A DNA stretch of 63,726 nucleotides from Dyella kyungheensis. Lineage in GTDB: Bacteria; Pseudomonadota; Gammaproteobacteria; Xanthomonadales; Rhodanobacteraceae. The notes under the pieces were generated by a model, which was not told where the DNA came from, made no database searches, and saw nothing but the letters and a program-made list of their open reading frames with translations. Below, piece by piece: positions 6,560-14,424 of the stretch. The position numbers and the translations under genes are program-made. Numbering within the stretch: position 1 is the stretch's first letter; each line of letters starts with the position of its first letter. Location: NCBI RefSeq assembly GCF_016905005.1, contig NZ_JADIKC010000013.1, positions 1-63,726 on the forward strand, read 5' to 3'.

Positions 6560-6874
6560 ATGGAACTGATCCAACTCACTCCGCATTCGGAAGTGGACCC
6601 TTCGCAACCCCTGCGAGCCCCCGGCGACATCCTGCTGCACGCCTACCTGATCCCAGGCGCGCTCAACCCCGCCCAGCTGGCCCGTCGATCCGGCATCCCC
6701 TCCGATCACATCAAAGCCTTCATCGCCGACACCCACCCCATTACCCCCAAGACCGCGCTGCGCCTATCCCTCATCTTCGACACCACCGCCTTCTACTGGT
6801 TGGCACTTCAGGCCCGATACGATCTGGAGAGGGCGAAGCCTGCGATGCGCGCCTATCGTCCTCTCGTTGATTGA
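6560..6874 (+). CDS. HigA/VapI-type antitoxin, XRE helix-turn-helix, no toxin partner seen
   Basis: A 104-residue protein with the HigA layout: PGDILLHAYLIP, then the helix-turn-helix NPAQLARRSGIPSDHIKAFI (residues about 37-56) and TPKTALRLSLIFDTTAFYWL. HigA proteins bind the HigB RNase and repress their own operon. No HigB-sized reading frame with HigB motifs lies up- or downstream, so this is an orphan antitoxin or stand-alone repressor. GGAAG precedes the ATG. The gene and its upstream neighbour are bracketed by a structured repeat, which suggests they move as a unit. Confidence 0.75.
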   Translation: MELIQLTPHSEVDPSQPLRAPGDILLHAYLIPGALNPAQLARRSGIPSDHIKAFIADTHPITPKTALRLSLIFDTTAFYWLALQARYDLERAKPAMRAYRPLVD

Positions 6875-6888
6875 GGGCAAGCGCACGA

Positions 6889-6953
6889 CAAACGGGACGG
6901 AGGCAGTTAAATCCCAGCTCCATTGTTCGAATTCACTGCTTCCGTCCCGTTTG
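6889..6953 (+). repeat. Structured repeat, copy 2, 19-bp near-perfect hairpin
   Basis: Arms 6889-6907 and 6935-6953 pair over 19 bases with one mismatch around a 27-base loop that contains CCATTGTTCGAATTC. The loop is too long and no T tract follows, so a terminator is unlikely. It has an attC-like shape (outer AAAC and GTTT ends), but the canonical integron core GTTRRRY is absent. Confidence 0.6.
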
Positions 6954-7049
6954 CTTGTGAGTGGACATGGGTGGGCCGGGTTGCGTCGGTTGGGGATTCG
7001 CTTGGGGCCTTTCAGCAGAAGCGTTGCCAATTGGGCCTACAATCGCCCG

Positions 7050-7361
7050 ATGGAATATCAACTCGTCATCAAGTTCTGGCGCAAGTCTCTGGCCGACGAG
7101 GCCTTCCTCGCAACGATCGAGGGACGGCTGAAGGAAGTCTTGGGCAAGACGGTCGAGCTGGAGGGCTACGATGTGAGTCCGAAAGAGATCAATCTTTTCA
7201 TGCTCGCGTCCGACCCGCGCCATTCCTTTCGACGCGTGAAAGATGTGCTGGAAGAGTTGGGTATTCTGAGTGGGGTTTCCGCGGCTTTTCGTGTGGCAGG
7301 TGGAACCCAGTTCACGTCCATCTGGCCGCTGCGTGCCACGCGCAAGTTCAGGCTGCCGTAG
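7050..7361 (+). CDS. Protein of unknown function, 103 residues
   Basis: A soluble alpha/beta-looking protein beginning MEYQLVIKFWRKSL, with LEGYDVSPKEINLFMLASDP in the middle and a final FTSIWPL strand. There is no signal peptide and no recognised motif. Similar small proteins with a first strand, a helix and the NLF.LASDP strand are scattered in Xanthomonadales genomes, but I cannot name a family. The start at 7050 is the first in-frame ATG giving this compact fold. The long upstream in-frame extension crosses the structured repeat and is ignored. Confidence 0.5.
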   Translation: MEYQLVIKFWRKSLADEAFLATIEGRLKEVLGKTVELEGYDVSPKEINLFMLASDPRHSFRRVKDVLEELGILSGVSAAFRVAGGTQFTSIWPLRATRKFRLP

Positions 7362-7465
7362 TGGTGCTCGCCCCCTTTGTAAGCAGCGATGCCGGCCAGC
7401 GTGCTGCCGCTGGCCCGTCCTCCGAATGCTAAAGTACGCCGATCCCACCATCGCGGTTTTCAAGC

Positions 7466-8392
7466 ATGAGCAGCGACGCTTTCTATCCCATCGGTACACC
7501 CGGACAGCCCTGGGGCGCGGCGGAACTGGCGCAATGGCGCGCGCTGCGCGTCAAGCAGCGTAGCTACGCGGACGATGTGCTGCGCGCCATCGAACCGCTG
7601 CGCGAGCAGTTCGATGTGGTCGAGTACGGTGCGCTCGATTATGGCGATGAGCACTATCCGCTGGTCTCCCTTCGCAGCCGCGACTGGCGCGAGGATCTGC
7701 CGGTGTTGCTGGTGACGGGCGGTGTGCACGGTTATGAAACCAGTGGCGTGTATGGCGCGTTGCAGTTCGTGCAACAGCATGGTCACGACTATGCCGGTCG
7801 CGCCAATCTGTTGGTGGTGCCCTGTGTGAGTCCCTGGGCGTACGAGCGGGTCAATCGCTGGAATCCCGACGCGCTCGACCCCAATCGCAATTTTCGCAAG
7901 GACAGCCCGGCGGGCGAGTCGGCTGCGTTGATGAACCTGTTGGAGCCGTTGCGCGATGTCGTGCTGATGCATATCGATCTGCACGAAACCACCGACTCCG
8001 ACGAGTCGGAGTTCCGCCCGGCGCTGGCCGCGCGCGACGGCAAGGCATTCGAGCCGGGCGAGGTTCCCGACGGGTTCTACCTGGTCGACGACGCCGATCG
8101 TCCGCAGCCCGAATTCCAGCAGGCAGTCATCGAAGCGGTAGCGAAGGTCACGCATATCGCGGATGCCGACGCCCGCGGCGAAATCATCGGCTCGCCCTTG
8201 CTGTTGCCGGGCGTGATCAAGTTTCCGGTGAAGCAGTGGAGTCTGTGCGCCGGCATCACCAACGCACGCTACGCCACCACTACCGAGGTCTACCCGGACA
8301 GCCCGCGCGCCACGCCGCAGCAATGCAACGATGCCCAGGTGGCGGCGGTGCGTGCGGCGGTCGATTACGCGCTGGCGCACCGTACCGTGTGA
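7466..8392 (+). CDS. M14-family metallocarboxypeptidase
   Basis: A 308-residue zinc peptidase of the M14 (carboxypeptidase A / AstE-AspA-like) family. The zinc ligands are HGYE (H88, E91) and the histidine in HIDLHET (H173). NPNRNF (about 139-143) gives the substrate-binding Asn and Arg. The glutamate in TTEVYPDS (about residue 272) is the likely catalytic base. There is no signal peptide, so it should act in the cytoplasm on peptide or acyl-amino-acid substrates. It stands alone and points towards the convergent cytochrome gene. Confidence 0.85.
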   Translation: MSSDAFYPIGTPGQPWGAAELAQWRALRVKQRSYADDVLRAIEPLREQFDVVEYGALDYGDEHYPLVSLRSRDWREDLPVLLVTGGVHGYETSGVYGALQFVQQHGHDYAGRANLLVVPCVSPWAYERVNRWNPDALDPNRNFRKDSPAGESAALMNLLEPLRDVVLMHIDLHETTDSDESEFRPALAARDGKAFEPGEVPDGFYLVDDADRPQPEFQQAVIEAVAKVTHIADADARGEIIGSPLLLPGVIKFPVKQWSLCAGITNARYATTTEVYPDSPRATPQQCNDAQVAAVRAAVDYALAHRTV

Positions 8393-8410
8393 CGCGACGG
8401 CCGGTCCCGA

Positions 8411-8977
8411 TCAACGCTTCTGGTAGGGATGGAAGATGTGGTCCTTTGCAGCCACTTTGACGTGGCATGCATGGCCGCAATCGGAAACGCCGGTCGGGTC
8501 GGCCGTGAACATGTCAGTGGGTGCGTCGTAGTCGAACAGCGCGTAACCCCAGCCGCCGCTCTTGGGGTACTTCTTGCTGTCCTTCTCGATCAGGAAGGCC
8601 TGGGTGAATACGTCGGGCACGTCCACCACAAACGGCGCCTCCGTGCTCTTCTTGAACTTCCACTGCAGCTTGGCGATCTTGGAGCCGTCGGGGAAGGGCT
8701 TGCCATTGCCCGGGATGCCGGATTTATAGGCGTTGATCATGATCGGGTTGGCGACGATCACCTTCAGCACTTCGTCGGTTCGCGCGGAAGAAACGACCGA
8801 CCAGTCTTCATAGCCCTTGAAGTCGGAGAACGGAATACCGCTGGGTGATACCAGCGTGTACTTGTCGGCGCTACGGGCACCGGCCTTGCCCTTGTCCTGC
8901 GCATAAAGCGCCGTTCCCGCCAGGACGGCGAGCACGGCGGCAGCTATCGCGATGGTGAGCTTGCTTGGACGCTTCAT
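8411..8977 (-). CDS. Cytochrome P460 family protein with a CX3CH heme motif
   Basis: A 188-residue exported protein: signal peptide or anchor (residues 1-28), then a P460-type beta domain (YEDWSVVSSARTDEVLKVIV near the start, GWGYALFDYD in the middle). The C-terminal heme site reads DCGHACHV, three residues between the cysteines instead of two. P460 cytochromes oxidise hydroxylamine or related nitrogen compounds in nitrifiers; members in other bacteria have unclear roles. The ATG at 8977 follows GAGG. It is convergent with the M14 gene. Confidence 0.78.
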   Translation of the reverse strand: MKRPSKLTIAIAAAVLAVLAGTALYAQDKGKAGARSADKYTLVSPSGIPFSDFKGYEDWSVVSSARTDEVLKVIVANPIMINAYKSGIPGNGKPFPDGSKIAKLQWKFKKSTEAPFVVDVPDVFTQAFLIEKDSKKYPKSGGWGYALFDYDAPTDMFTADPTGVSDCGHACHVKVAAKDHIFHPYQKR

Positions 8978-9295
8978 GGCTGATCCTCGGTCGTGGACTA
9001 GCGTGTTGTTCGCGCAGCACTGCTGCACGACAACGCCAGCCCTGCGGGATCCCGCCGCGACGCAGCGCTTCCGCAGGGAGCTTGCCAATGGCAATCCCCT
9101 GGTCTGCGATGACAAACCAATAGACCGGGCAAATCCATAAGACGAAGGTGTCGGCTGTCGCCTCTCCCGGTGCGACACACACGCCGGCGCGCGAGAACCG
9201 ATACCAAGGTGGGATCGACAGCTTCAAGCGACTGGCGCAGCTTGGAGAGTTGCGCGATGCGGACACGCGACGTCCCTGGCGCCACTCGCGCGGAT
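8978..9295. other. Gap of 318 bases without a supported gene
   Basis: Several frames are open here because of the high GC content, but none has a ribosome site or protein-like composition across its length. It should contain the promoter of the P460 gene. No repeat or convincing hairpin was seen. Confidence 0.4.
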
Positions 9296-9799
9296 TCACG
9301 CAGCCGCTCGCCCTCTCGAAGCCGGCTCCGACTCGTGCAGATAGGTGGTGAAGCCATCCTTTGCCGGTGGCAGCGCATTGAGCAGCATGAGCGCGCTGAC
9401 CTGCCCGCGATGACCGATGCCATGGGTAATCACATGCATCAGCATCTCCTCGCGCGACATGCGGCCCGGGGCACCGTCCGTGAAAGTGAAGTCGATGCGC
9501 TCTTCAAGTTGATCGCGGTCGAGTGCCGCGACGTAATCGACGTACTCCCGATCGCTCCGCCTGATCTCGTCGGATAGCTGCGCCAATGTCGGCAGCTCGT
9601 TCGCGTTCGCCGACGGGTAGGCGTGAGGCGTTCGGCGCAGGTGTGCCGCGAAGATGCGGTCGACGATATAGCTGTGGCTCAACGCCTTGATCGCCAGACC
9701 GGTGATTTGGGAACTGGCGTCGAGCTTTGCCAACGCGGTCAATAGCGCGTCGTTCGCCCAGGCCTTGTAGTGAAACAATCGTTGCGTGGTGTCGTGCAT
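9296..9799 (-). CDS. DinB-family protein
   Basis: A 167-residue four-helix protein of the DinB/YfiT-like superfamily, whose members bind a metal through three histidines. Candidates here are the histidine in ALSHSYIVDRIF and the pair in HVITHGIGHRGQ. It starts MHDTTQRLFHYKAWAND, which is typical. The family includes thiol S-transferases (for example bacillithiol and mycothiol types), but many members are uncharacterised. CAGGAG precedes the ATG. It is divergent from a TetR regulator 97 bases away, so the two are probably linked in regulation. Confidence 0.85.
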   Translation of the reverse strand: MHDTTQRLFHYKAWANDALLTALAKLDASSQITGLAIKALSHSYIVDRIFAAHLRRTPHAYPSANANELPTLAQLSDEIRRSDREYVDYVAALDRDQLEERIDFTFTDGAPGRMSREEMLMHVITHGIGHRGQVSALMLLNALPPAKDGFTTYLHESEPASRGRAAA

Positions 9800-9853
9800 A
9801 TCCCGTCTCCTGAAGACTGTCACTGCGTGCAAGTACACAACACCAAGAATATG

Positions 9854-9867
9854 AGCGATTATTCGCT
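9854..9867. promoter_or_regulatory. Candidate TetR operator
   Basis: The perfect inverted repeat AGCGA-TTAT-TCGCT lies between the divergent DinB and TetR genes, 30 bases before the TetR start. Local TetR regulators usually bind such a site to control themselves and the divergent gene. Confidence 0.45.
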
Positions 9868-9896
9868 TTCGGTACTCGCATTGGTGGCGCATCAAG

Positions 9897-10523
9897 ATGA
9901 CGCGAAAACCACTCACCAAGCCCAGGAAAACCGCCTCGCAGGAGCGCTCGCGGGCCACTGTCGACGCGTTGGTGGAAGCGACCGCTCGCATTCTGGTCAA
10001 GGAAGGCTTCGACAAAGCCAGCACCAACCACATCGCCGAGGTGGCGGGCGTGAGCGTCGGCTCGCTCTATCAATATTTCCCCACCAAGGAGGCGTTGGTC
10101 GCTGCCGTAGTCGAGCGCCATCAGCAGGAGATCACGCAGACGGTGCGGGGCGAACTCGCGGACGTGCTGGCCCAGCCGGTGGAGAAAGCCGTGCGCATGC
10201 TGGTCGAAGTCGCCGTGCGGGCGCACCGCGTCGACCCCAGGCTGCATCGCGTGGTGGCGGAGCAGCTTCCGCGCGTGGGTGAGCTGGAGAAGCTGGCGAC
10301 GTTCAATCGCGAGAACTTCACGCTGTTCCGCGCGTACCTGGAGAACCATCGGGACGAGCTGCGCGTCGATGATCTGGAGCTGGCGTCGTTCGTCTGCGTG
10401 ACGACCATCGAAGCGCTGACGCATAACGCAGTCCTGCATCACGCAAAGGCGATGCCGGACGAACGAATGGACAAGCTCATCGACGAGGCCACCCGCCTCG
10501 TTACCCGCTATCTGCTCGGATAG
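9897..10523 (+). CDS. TetR-family transcriptional regulator
   Basis: A 208-residue regulator. Residues about 15-65 form the TetR DNA-binding domain (RATVDALVEATARILVKEGF, then the recognition region TNHIAEVAGVSVGSLYQYF). The C-terminal ligand domain has no recognisable specificity. It is divergent from the DinB gene, with an inverted repeat in the shared promoter region, and ends six bases from the convergent MarR gene. The effector is unknown. The ATG at 9897 lies at the family's usual distance from the helix-turn-helix. Confidence 0.88.
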   Translation: MTRKPLTKPRKTASQERSRATVDALVEATARILVKEGFDKASTNHIAEVAGVSVGSLYQYFPTKEALVAAVVERHQQEITQTVRGELADVLAQPVEKAVRMLVEVAVRAHRVDPRLHRVVAEQLPRVGELEKLATFNRENFTLFRAYLENHRDELRVDDLELASFVCVTTIEALTHNAVLHHAKAMPDERMDKLIDEATRLVTRYLLG

Positions 10524-10529
10524 CCGCGC

Positions 10530-10964
10530 TTACTCGCGATTGATCCGCTCGATGATCCGGCGCAGATGCGCGAGATCGGTTTTGGAAAGCTCCCGCACAG
10601 CGGTGGGCGCTTCATCGCGCACCGAACGGTGAGCCAAATCGACCAGCTTGCGGCCCGCCGGTGTGATCGAGACGAGTTTCGCGCGCCGGTTGTCCGGATG
10701 CGGATGGCGCTCGACCAGGCCGCGATCCTCAAGAGCGTTGACCGCGACCGTGGTGGCCGGCGCGTCGCTATCGGTCATATCGGCAAGCTGCTTCAAGGTG
10801 AGTGGCGCATCGAGGAGCCGCTTCAGGACGCGCACGCGGCTGAAGGGCAGGCCGGTGGCCACGCTCACTTTCCGGCGCCATTCGCCGCGGGTTTCCCACA
10901 CCATCGCCACCAGCACCTGCCAGATGCTGTCGGCTTCGCTGTGGTTGTTTGCATCCTTGGTCAA
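10530..10964 (-). CDS. MarR-family regulator, coupled to an efflux pump
   Basis: A 144-residue winged-helix regulator. The recognition region is LTLKQLADMTDSDAPATTVAVNAL and the wing is DRGLVERHPHPDNRRAKLVSIT. No ATG is available at the right place. A TTG start at 10964 overlaps the stop of the upstream efflux gene by four bases (TTGA), so translation is probably coupled. As with other MarR/pump pairs, it likely represses the operon until a toxic compound binds. Two palindromes over the pump's start codon are the likely operator. Confidence 0.82.
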   Translation of the reverse strand: MTKDANNHSEADSIWQVLVAMVWETRGEWRRKVSVATGLPFSRVRVLKRLLDAPLTLKQLADMTDSDAPATTVAVNALEDRGLVERHPHPDNRRAKLVSITPAGRKLVDLAHRSVRDEAPTAVRELSKTDLAHLRRIIERINRE

Positions 10965-12403
10965 GCGGTTGCTCCGGTTGGTGCTTCTTCCAGCAGATGC
11001 GCAGCGTGGCGGGTGGTGTCGCGCGCCCAGCGCGTGTTGGACAGACAGGCCAACAGCAGTACGGTAACGCCGCCGCCGCTCACCATCCACCAGAACGGAT
11101 GCGAGGCTTCCGCAAAACCACTGTGAATGTGCGTACCCAGGATGGTACCGGCAAGGGCCACGCCCAGCGACGCACCGACCTGCCGGCTGGTGGAAGCCAC
11201 CGCCGCCGCCAGCCCCGACTGGGCCTTGGGCATGCCCGACACCGCCGTATTGGTGATCGGCGCATTCACCATGCCGAAGCCGACGCCGAACAACGCGTAG
11301 TTGAACAACAGGATCGGCAGCGGCGTGGTGGCGGTCAGCTGCGTCATGATCAGCGCGCTGACGATGGTGGCGCTGCCGGAAACCAGCAACGAGGGAAGCG
11401 TGCCGTGCGTACCCACCAGCCGCCCGGAGAGCGGCGAGCAAAGCATGGTCGCCAGCGCGAGCGGCAAGGTGCACAAGCCGGTGTGGAATGCCGACAGGCC
11501 ACGCACTTCCTGCAAGTACAGCGCATTGAGGAAGAGAAAGCCGGAGAACGCCGAGAAGCTGCACACCGCGATCAAGGTGGCGCTGCTGAAGGGTGCGCTG
11601 CGAAAGAAGCGCACGTCGATCAGCGGCTCATGGCGCCGGGGTTCGTAGACAAGCAAGGCGATCAGTGCCAGCGCGGCGGTGGTGAACAAGCCGACGATGG
11701 TGGTCGAGCCCCAGCCTGCATGCGGGCCTTCGATCACCGCATAGGTCACCGTGGCCAGGATGACGAACACCAGCAGCTGCCCGAGTGGATCCACGCGGCG
11801 TGGACGTGGTGCCTTGGATTCGGGGATATAGCGCGCAGCCAGCACCATCGCGGCGATTCCCACGGGCAGGTTGACCCAGAAGATCGAGCGCCAGCCGATG
11901 GTCTCGGTGAGCGCGCCGCCAATCACCGGACCCAATGCCATCGAGATGCCCGCGACGGCGCCCCAGACGCCGATGGCGCGTGCGCGCTCCTTCGGTTCGT
12001 GGAAGGTATTGGCGATGATCGACATGGCGACCGGATTGAGCATCGTCGCACCCAGCGCCTGCAGGATGCGAAAGGCGACCAGGCCCTGGACACTGGGCGC
12101 CACGCTGCACAGCAGCGAGCCCAGCGTGAACAGCGCCATGCCGATCTGGAAGACGCGGCGCCGCCCGAACCGGTCGGCCATCGAGCCGGCCAGCATCAAC
12201 AGGCTCGCCACCACCATGGTGTAGGCATCGATCACCCATTGCAGCCCCGAGATAGACGCATGCAGGTCTTGCCGGATCGAGGGCAGCGCGACGTTCACGA
12301 TGGTGACGTCCATCGCCACCATCAGCAGGCTCAGGCAGCAGATACCCAGGATGAGGTTCGGATGGGCCGCGGGCCGGCCGGTGGTGCCAATAGTTGTTTT
12401 CAT
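10961..12403 (-). CDS. MFS drug exporter, EmrB/QacA (DHA2) family
   Basis: A 480-residue protein with about 14 membrane helices. It shows the DHA2 hallmarks: DVTIVNVALPSI in helix 1, the loop motif GSMADRFGRRRVF after helix 2, and motif C-like GPVIGGALTETIGWRSIFWV around helix 5. It exports lipophilic cations or other toxic compounds with proton exchange. It is the first gene of a two-gene operon with a MarR regulator. The start codon itself lies inside an inverted repeat. The substrate cannot be read from the sequence. Confidence 0.88.
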   Translation of the reverse strand: MKTTIGTTGRPAAHPNLILGICCLSLLMVAMDVTIVNVALPSIRQDLHASISGLQWVIDAYTMVVASLLMLAGSMADRFGRRRVFQIGMALFTLGSLLCSVAPSVQGLVAFRILQALGATMLNPVAMSIIANTFHEPKERARAIGVWGAVAGISMALGPVIGGALTETIGWRSIFWVNLPVGIAAMVLAARYIPESKAPRPRRVDPLGQLLVFVILATVTYAVIEGPHAGWGSTTIVGLFTTAALALIALLVYEPRRHEPLIDVRFFRSAPFSSATLIAVCSFSAFSGFLFLNALYLQEVRGLSAFHTGLCTLPLALATMLCSPLSGRLVGTHGTLPSLLVSGSATIVSALIMTQLTATTPLPILLFNYALFGVGFGMVNAPITNTAVSGMPKAQSGLAAAVASTSRQVGASLGVALAGTILGTHIHSGFAEASHPFWWMVSGGGVTVLLLACLSNTRWARDTTRHAAHLLEEAPTGATA

Positions 12404-12424
12404 ACAACTATTGTTGATCAACAA
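12391..12424 (-). promoter_or_regulatory. Tandem palindromes over the efflux gene start, candidate MarR operator
   Basis: TAGTTGT-N6-ACAACTA (12391-12410) spans the ATG, and the perfect palindrome TTGTTGATCAACAA (12411-12424) lies just upstream. Binding there would block initiation. The two repeats share the element GTTG/CAAC. Confidence 0.6.
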
Positions 12425-12446
12425 CCTTTTGGCGTCAACGGGCCGG

Positions 12447-13412
12447 TCAGCGCAGATCGGCGCGCAGCTCGCGCACGCCCCGCCCAAGGCGTTGACGCAG
12501 CAGGGTGCGCAAGGTGGCGCCGTCGATGTAACCGACCTCGGCCGCGATGGCATCGATGTCCATGCCGCTGCCGTGAAGCAGGGATTGCGCGCGTTCGACG
12601 CGAAGGTCCTGGAAATAATCCAGCGGCGATTTGCCCAGCACCGCCTGGCAACGGCGTTGCAACGAACGCGCGCTGGTGGCCAAGGCAGCGGCGGCCTGCT
12701 GCAACGAGAAACCCTGCTTGAGGTGATCGCGTGCCCAGCGTTCAAAACGGAGAATGAGCGGGTCGGCCTGGGCCAGGTGATTGGGAATGATGTAAGGCGC
12801 CTGCGTCGTGCGAATGTCGGCGAGCAGATAGCGCGACACCAGCGCGGCCAGCTCCGGGCTGGCTTTGCGGATCAGCCAGAGCGTGAGATCGAGATGCCCC
12901 ATCGCCGCGCCCGCCGTCACGCCGATATCGGTAGGCACCAGCATGCGCGACTCGTCGAGCAGCACGTTCGGATAGCGCTGCCGGAACAGGGGCGCCAGCC
13001 ACCAGGTGGTGGTGGCCGCGCGATGATCGAGCAGTCCCGCTTCCGCCACCACGAACGTGCCGATGCACGATGCCGCGATCTGCGCGCCCTCGGCATGCCA
13101 TGCCAGCAACTGGGCCTTGGCCTGCCGGATATCCGGGCGCGCCAGGGCCGGCACCAACAGCTCCGGCGTGCCGGTGCCCAACGCCGGCACGATCACCCAG
13201 TCCGGTTTGAGTTCGGGCGTGATGGCCTGCACCGGTATCGAAAACCCCTGGCCCGTCCGGACCTTCTTCCGCACGCCGACGATCGACACCTCGAAACGCG
13301 GCGTGCCGCCCATTTGCAGTGTGGAGAAACGGTTGGCGATGGCGAATGCGTCCAGCGCCACGGTGAGGCCGGTGTCGAACAGACCCTCGAGCGCGAGGAT
13401 GGCGATGCGCAT
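12447..13412 (-). CDS. GlxA-type AraC regulator (DJ-1/PfpI domain plus HTH)
   Basis: A 321-residue protein. Residues about 1-190 form a class I amidotransferase-like (DJ-1/PfpI) domain with the nucleophile-elbow cysteine in IAASCIGTFVVAEAG. Residues about 220-318 form an AraC DNA-binding domain with two helix-turn-helix units (FSLQQAAAALATSARSLQRR; DIDAIAAEVGYIDGATLRTL). Members sense small metabolites and activate nearby genes. It is divergent from a small YciI-like gene at 13524 with a palindrome between, so that gene is the likely target. Confidence 0.87.
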   Translation of the reverse strand: MRIAILALEGLFDTGLTVALDAFAIANRFSTLQMGGTPRFEVSIVGVRKKVRTGQGFSIPVQAITPELKPDWVIVPALGTGTPELLVPALARPDIRQAKAQLLAWHAEGAQIAASCIGTFVVAEAGLLDHRAATTTWWLAPLFRQRYPNVLLDESRMLVPTDIGVTAGAAMGHLDLTLWLIRKASPELAALVSRYLLADIRTTQAPYIIPNHLAQADPLILRFERWARDHLKQGFSLQQAAAALATSARSLQRRCQAVLGKSPLDYFQDLRVERAQSLLHGSGMDIDAIAAEVGYIDGATLRTLLRQRLGRGVRELRADLR

Positions 13413-13431
13413 GGCGTAAATGGCCTCAAAG

Positions 13432-13447
13432 TTGTCATTTACGACAA
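13432..13447. promoter_or_regulatory. Candidate operator between divergent genes
   Basis: TTGTC-N6-GACAA lies 20 bases upstream of the GlxA-type gene and about 75 bases before the divergent small gene. The arms are short, and the assignment rests mainly on position. Confidence 0.35.
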
Positions 13448-13523
13448 TACCCCTTTGCCCGCCCGGCGACTAGATTTCGCCTCGTTGCACAACGCAATGC
13501 CCGTCCCAACGAGGAGATCACCC

Positions 13524-13817
13524 ATGAAAGTTTTCGCTATCGGCACGATCACCAGCCCGCCCACCGCGGAACAACAGCAGCAGATCATGCCCAAGGAGGT
13601 TCCCCACACCCTGCAGCTTTACCTCGACGGCAAGATCGAGCAGTTCTGGTTTCGCCAGGACCGGCCCGGCGTGATCTTCCTGATGAGCGTGGCGTCGGTG
13701 GAGGCGGCCAAGGCCGAGGTGGACCGGCTTCCGCTGACGGAAGGCGGCTTCATGACGTTCGAGCTGATCCCGGCCGGCCCACTCGCTCCGCTCGGTCGCC
13801 TGATTCAGGGCGGTTGA
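13524..13817 (+). CDS. YciI/muconolactone-isomerase-like small protein
   Basis: A 97-residue protein with the dimeric alpha/beta-barrel look of YciI or muconolactone isomerase-like proteins: first strand MKVFAIGTIT, central strand GVIFLMSVASVEAAKAEV, and the ending GGFMTFELIPAGPLAPL. The family includes enzymes and stand-alone proteins of unknown role. GAGGAG lies ahead of the ATG. It is divergent from the GlxA-type regulator, which probably controls it. A hairpin follows the stop. Confidence 0.65.
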   Translation: MKVFAIGTITSPPTAEQQQQIMPKEVPHTLQLYLDGKIEQFWFRQDRPGVIFLMSVASVEAAKAEVDRLPLTEGGFMTFELIPAGPLAPLGRLIQGG

Positions 13818-13845
13818 ACGCGGCGACGCAGAACGGTGGCAGCGA

Positions 13846-13877
13846 AAGGATGCTCCGTTTGGAGGGGCATCCTTCTG
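13846..13877 (+). terminator. Terminator-like hairpin
   Basis: Arms AAGGATGCTCC and GGA(GGG)GCATCCTT surround GTTT, ending CCTTC. It follows the YciI-like gene by 28 bases. The T tract is weak. Confidence 0.45.
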
Positions 13878-13962
13878 CGTGCGCTGCGTAGCACTTTCGA
13901 TGGCTGAAAGCGGGTCCGCTTCGTCTAATCTATGCGCCCCTTTGCATGCCTCGATGTGCCCG

Positions 13963-14310
13963 ATGAATCTGCGTTCCGCCGCTGTATCGCTGTTGCTCTT
14001 GTTGTGTGTGGCCTCGTCGACGGCGGTTGCCGGCGAGCCGTTGAAACATCGCGTCCGCGTCGGCTCCTATCGGGTCGAGCGGGATGTCACGCCGGGTCGC
14101 AACAAGATCGTGGGTACCTTGACCAATGTCAGCCACACACCGGTTCACACGGCGAAAGTTCGTTTCAGGTTGTTCGATGCCAAGGGGCATGCGGTGGGGC
14201 AGGCCGTGGATGAAGTGCACGACCTGGGCGCGGGTCAGACGTGGAAGTTCCATGCGCGGGCGCGCGGCAACGTGAGCCGGGCCAGGCTCGTGAGCGTCGA
14301 GGCGAGATAA
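13963..14310 (+). CDS. Secreted FxLYD-domain protein
   Basis: A 115-residue exported protein: signal peptide ending STAVAGEP, then one beta-sandwich with the FxLYD pattern (VGTLTNVSHTPVHTAKVRFR, LFDAKGHAVGQAVD, LGAGQTWKFHA). Such domains occur in periplasmic or surface proteins with binding roles; no catalytic residues are expected. The ATG at 13963 gives a clean signal peptide, and an ATG three codons earlier is possible. A DUF1090 gene follows at 115 bases. Confidence 0.65.
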   Translation: MNLRSAAVSLLLLLCVASSTAVAGEPLKHRVRVGSYRVERDVTPGRNKIVGTLTNVSHTPVHTAKVRFRLFDAKGHAVGQAVDEVHDLGAGQTWKFHARARGNVSRARLVSVEAR

Positions 14311-14424
14311 CCGGCGCATTGGGTTGGCGACCGTGAAGCGAGGAAGGTGCACCCCTGGCGCGAATGCGCGACCATGGCAAGGCATCGCCTCACTGCCCGG
14401 TTTCCCCAACCCAAGGAGTTGCGC

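Noticed and set aside
6077-6874. A complete HigBA toxin-antitoxin pair
   Set aside because: The upstream protein lacks the size and motifs of HigB, and a terminator-like hairpin separates the genes. Only the antitoxin-type protein is supported.
8998-9423. Minus-strand frames across the 8978-9295 gap
   Set aside because: They lack ribosome sites, overlap the DinB gene in part and show no consistent protein-like composition.
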